Part shown: positions 5,705-7,352 of the stretch, piece by piece
How the letters are laid out: every line of letters starts with the position of its first letter
Position numbering within the stretch: the first letter of the stretch is position 1
DNA from: Sulfurimonas sp.
GTDB taxonomy: Bacteria; Campylobacterota; Campylobacteria; Campylobacterales; Sulfurimonadaceae
DNA: 7,352 bases
Assembly (NCBI GenBank): GCA_022712775.1
Contig: JAFLJZ010000282.1
Coordinates: forward strand, 1 to 7,352
Direction: 5' to 3'
Translations under genes and position numbers: made by a program
The notes under the pieces: model-generated
The model's input: only the letters and a program-made list of their open reading frames with translations
Told to the model about the DNA's origin: nothing
Databases searched by the model: none

Positions 5705-7257
5705 TTAGATACCTTTGTATGTAAATAAGTACTGTATTCTTTAAGGAACTGTTCATTTCCTATCACAAGAAGATAATCCCCTGATTCCAATATCGTAGAA
5801 TCTATAGGATTAAAAAAGAAACGCTTTTTATAATTTTTATAAATACCTAGTAAAACTATTCTATATCTTATATTATCAAGTTCACTTACTGTAGTAAAGC
5901 TTTCTAAGATTCTTTCATTAATAAGAATCTCATGCACATCAATCCCATTATAGTTCGAGCGAAGTGCATGAATAGCTTCAAAAGCAACAGGTTGCCCAAT
6001 AAATTCCTTTGCTATGATTCCAACTAATTCTTTGTCATAAAAAATTTCATTCGCCCCAGCAAACTTAAGTTTGTTCTTGTTTACTTTATTCTTTAAAACA
6101 GACAAAATAAATACATCCTTATTAAAAGAGCGAACTGTTAAGGCTGTATAAACATTTGCTACATCACTATTACTTAAACACAAAATTGCTTTGACCTGCG
6201 TTTGTATATTTATTCGAAGTTTTTTATAACTAATCGTTGCACCAGGGTCATAATTAAGGGCAGTAAAACCATCTTTTTTTGCTTGTTCTACCTTTGTGGA
6301 ATCTTCTTCTAAAATAATCACATTGTTATGAAGTAAAAGTTTTTTTGCAACCTCTTTTGAAATCTTCTCATATCCACAAATAAGATAAAACTCTTTAATT
6401 TTTGCAATATCATCTATCACCTTCAAGTCTTTTACTTCATCAAGTTTTTCTGTAAAAGAGGTTACTATCAGCGAAGTTGTAAAAGAAAATACACCTATAC
6501 CTGCAACAATTACAAACATTGCAACTACTTGTCCTGCAGTGGAAACTGGCGTAATATCTCCATATCCAACAGTAGATATTGTCACTATCGACCAGTAGAC
6601 TGCTTCAAAGAGTGTATTAATTCCTGAATCGGGATTATTTGCTTCCATGACATAAATAATAACCGATGACATAAATACAATGATTGATGCAAAAATAAAA
6701 AGCGTAATAAATTCAAACTTTTTCGCCACGATTATAGATGTAAAAGTTTGGATACTTTTTGCATATCTAAAGAGTTTAAAAACACGAAAAAGTATAAAAA
6801 TACGAAGTAATCGTAACTGATGGAAAAATGGTATAATTGCAAGTAAGTCTATCATTGCTTTGATTGAAAATATATACTTAATTTTTACTCTAAATATCTC
6901 TTTTAAAGCTCGGGAGAGTTTAAAGTTCTCACCTAGCATTAAATCATGTTCACTCTGTTTTATAATCGTTTTTGTAACACTACTATTTATCCAAAGCCTT
7001 AACATATACTCAATAAAAAAGATAAAAGATATAATGTAATTGTTAAAAAAAAGTAATTCATCATTGACATGAGACTTAACTTCTCGAATAAGAGTTCCTA
7101 CACTTATAAAGATGAGTGTAATCATAAAAATATCAAAGTATTTTTTATATTTATAGTCGCTATTTTCTAATACATTATAAAAAAAATGCTTTGATTTTTG
7201 ATAAGAACTTGATGTGTCTACAAAGTATGCAAAATTTACAAGCAAATTTTTAATCAT
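5701..7257 (-). CDS. six-TM voltage-gated-type potassium channel with fused RCK domain
   Basis: This is a 518-aa inner-membrane ion channel. S1 is about 42-58, S2 72-90, S3 131-144 with D137, and S4 146-166 with basic residues every third position (R149, R152, R158, K161, R164), the pattern of a voltage sensor. S5 is about 180-204, and the pore helix leads to the selectivity filter TVGYGD (229-234), diagnostic for K+. S6 is 241-266. Between S2 and S3 there is an unusually long loop of about 40 residues, largely charged. The cytoplasmic part has an RCK_N domain (about 288-420) and RCK_C (about 436-515, ending ESGDYLLVIGNEQFL). The Rossmann loop reads CGYEKISKE (294-302) where family members usually have GYGxxG, so two glycines are lost. 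The ATG is 7 bp after gatB; its AGGA site overlaps the gatB stop. The next gene encodes a second RCK protein. Confidence 0.9.
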   Translation of the reverse strand: MIKNLLVNFAYFVDTSSSYQKSKHFFYNVLENSDYKYKKYFDIFMITLIFISVGTLIREVKSHVNDELLFFNNYIISFIFFIEYMLRLWINSSVTKTIIKQSEHDLMLGENFKLSRALKEIFRVKIKYIFSIKAMIDLLAIIPFFHQLRLLRIFILFRVFKLFRYAKSIQTFTSIIVAKKFEFITLFIFASIIVFMSSVIIYVMEANNPDSGINTLFEAVYWSIVTISTVGYGDITPVSTAGQVVAMFVIVAGIGVFSFTTSLIVTSFTEKLDEVKDLKVIDDIAKIKEFYLICGYEKISKEVAKKLLLHNNVIILEEDSTKVEQAKKDGFTALNYDPGATISYKKLRINIQTQVKAILCLSNSDVANVYTALTVRSFNKDVFILSVLKNKVNKNKLKFAGANEIFYDKELVGIIAKEFIGQPVAFEAIHALRSNYNGIDVHEILINERILESFTTVSELDNIRYRIVLLGIYKNYKKRFFFNPIDSTILESGDYLLVIGNEQFLKEYSTYLHTKVSK

Positions 7258-7264
7258 TTAAAAT

Positions 7265-7271
7265 TTATCCT
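7265..7271 (-). promoter_or_regulatory. gatB stop / channel-gene ribosome site overlap
   Basis: On the minus strand AGGA (7271-7268) runs straight into the gatB stop TAA (7267-7265), and the channel ATG follows 10 nt after AGGA. Ribosomes finishing gatB would stop on the site, which favours translational coupling of the channel to gatB. No other ribosome site is seen closer to the ATG. Confidence 0.5.
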
Positions 7272-7352
7272 AGTTTTGCTTTTAAGACTTCATTTACTGC
7301 TTGGGGGTTTGCACTTCCCTTACTTGCTTTCATAACCTGACCAACAAAGAAA
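7265..7352 (-). CDS. gatB: C-terminal end of aspartyl/glutamyl-tRNA amidotransferase subunit B
   Basis: Only the last 28 codons and the stop are in the window; the rest lies upstream, beyond the right edge. The tail reads FFVGQVMKASKGSANPQAVN followed by EVLKAKLG, which is the standard end of the GatB/YqeY tRNA-binding domain (VGQVMKxxKGxANPxxVNxxL). GatB works with GatA and GatC to convert Asp-tRNA(Asn) and Glu-tRNA(Gln) to the amidated forms, a route Campylobacterota depend on. It is the furthest upstream gene seen in the minus-strand operon, so the promoter for the whole run probably lies outside the window. Confidence 0.93.
   Translation of the reverse strand, partial: FFVGQVMKASKGSANPQAVNEVLKAKLG

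Overview
The window looks like chromosomal DNA of an AT-rich Campylobacterota (epsilonproteobacterium), possibly Sulfurimonas-like. The reasons are the run gatB / potassium channel / RCK-domain protein / gpsA / DUF4197 protein, the short gpsA form, the low GC and the tight gene packing. The genus is an inference from protein style and gene order, not a measured identity.

Right part (3243-7352, all minus strand): transcription runs from the end of gatB (Asp/Glu-tRNA amidotransferase subunit B) into a six-TM voltage-gated-type K+ channel with a fused RCK region, a separate soluble RCK protein, gpsA (glycerol-3-phosphate dehydrogenase) and an exported DUF4197 protein. Gaps are 7 bp, a 4-bp ATGA overlap, 2 bp and 21 bp, so this is almost certainly one operon. 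The channel and the free RCK protein probably form one gated channel complex.

Middle part (about 1676-3239): a low-GC accessory islet. It holds a minus-strand 320-aa protein with an N-terminal HARE-HTH-like winged helix and a putative PD-(D/E)XK nuclease-like domain. Divergent from it, on the plus strand, is a compact type II toxin-antitoxin pair: a ribbon-helix-helix antitoxin and a RelE/ParE-superfamily toxin with an 8-bp overlap. The pair has a readable sigma70-type promoter and palindromic operator-like sequence over the start region. No methyltransferase or transposase is visible.

Left part (1-1644, minus strand): a complete SLC13/DASS-type anion transporter followed 13 bp later by a Dabb-domain (stress-responsive alpha/beta barrel) protein that runs off the window edge.

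There is no gene-free stretch over 300 bases; the largest gap is the 126 bp between the divergent HARE-HTH gene and the antitoxin. No rRNA, tRNA, CRISPR array or insertion sequence was seen. The most unusual items are the HARE-HTH/nuclease-like orphan next to the toxin-antitoxin pair and the two-RCK potassium channel whose Rossmann glycine motifs are both degraded.
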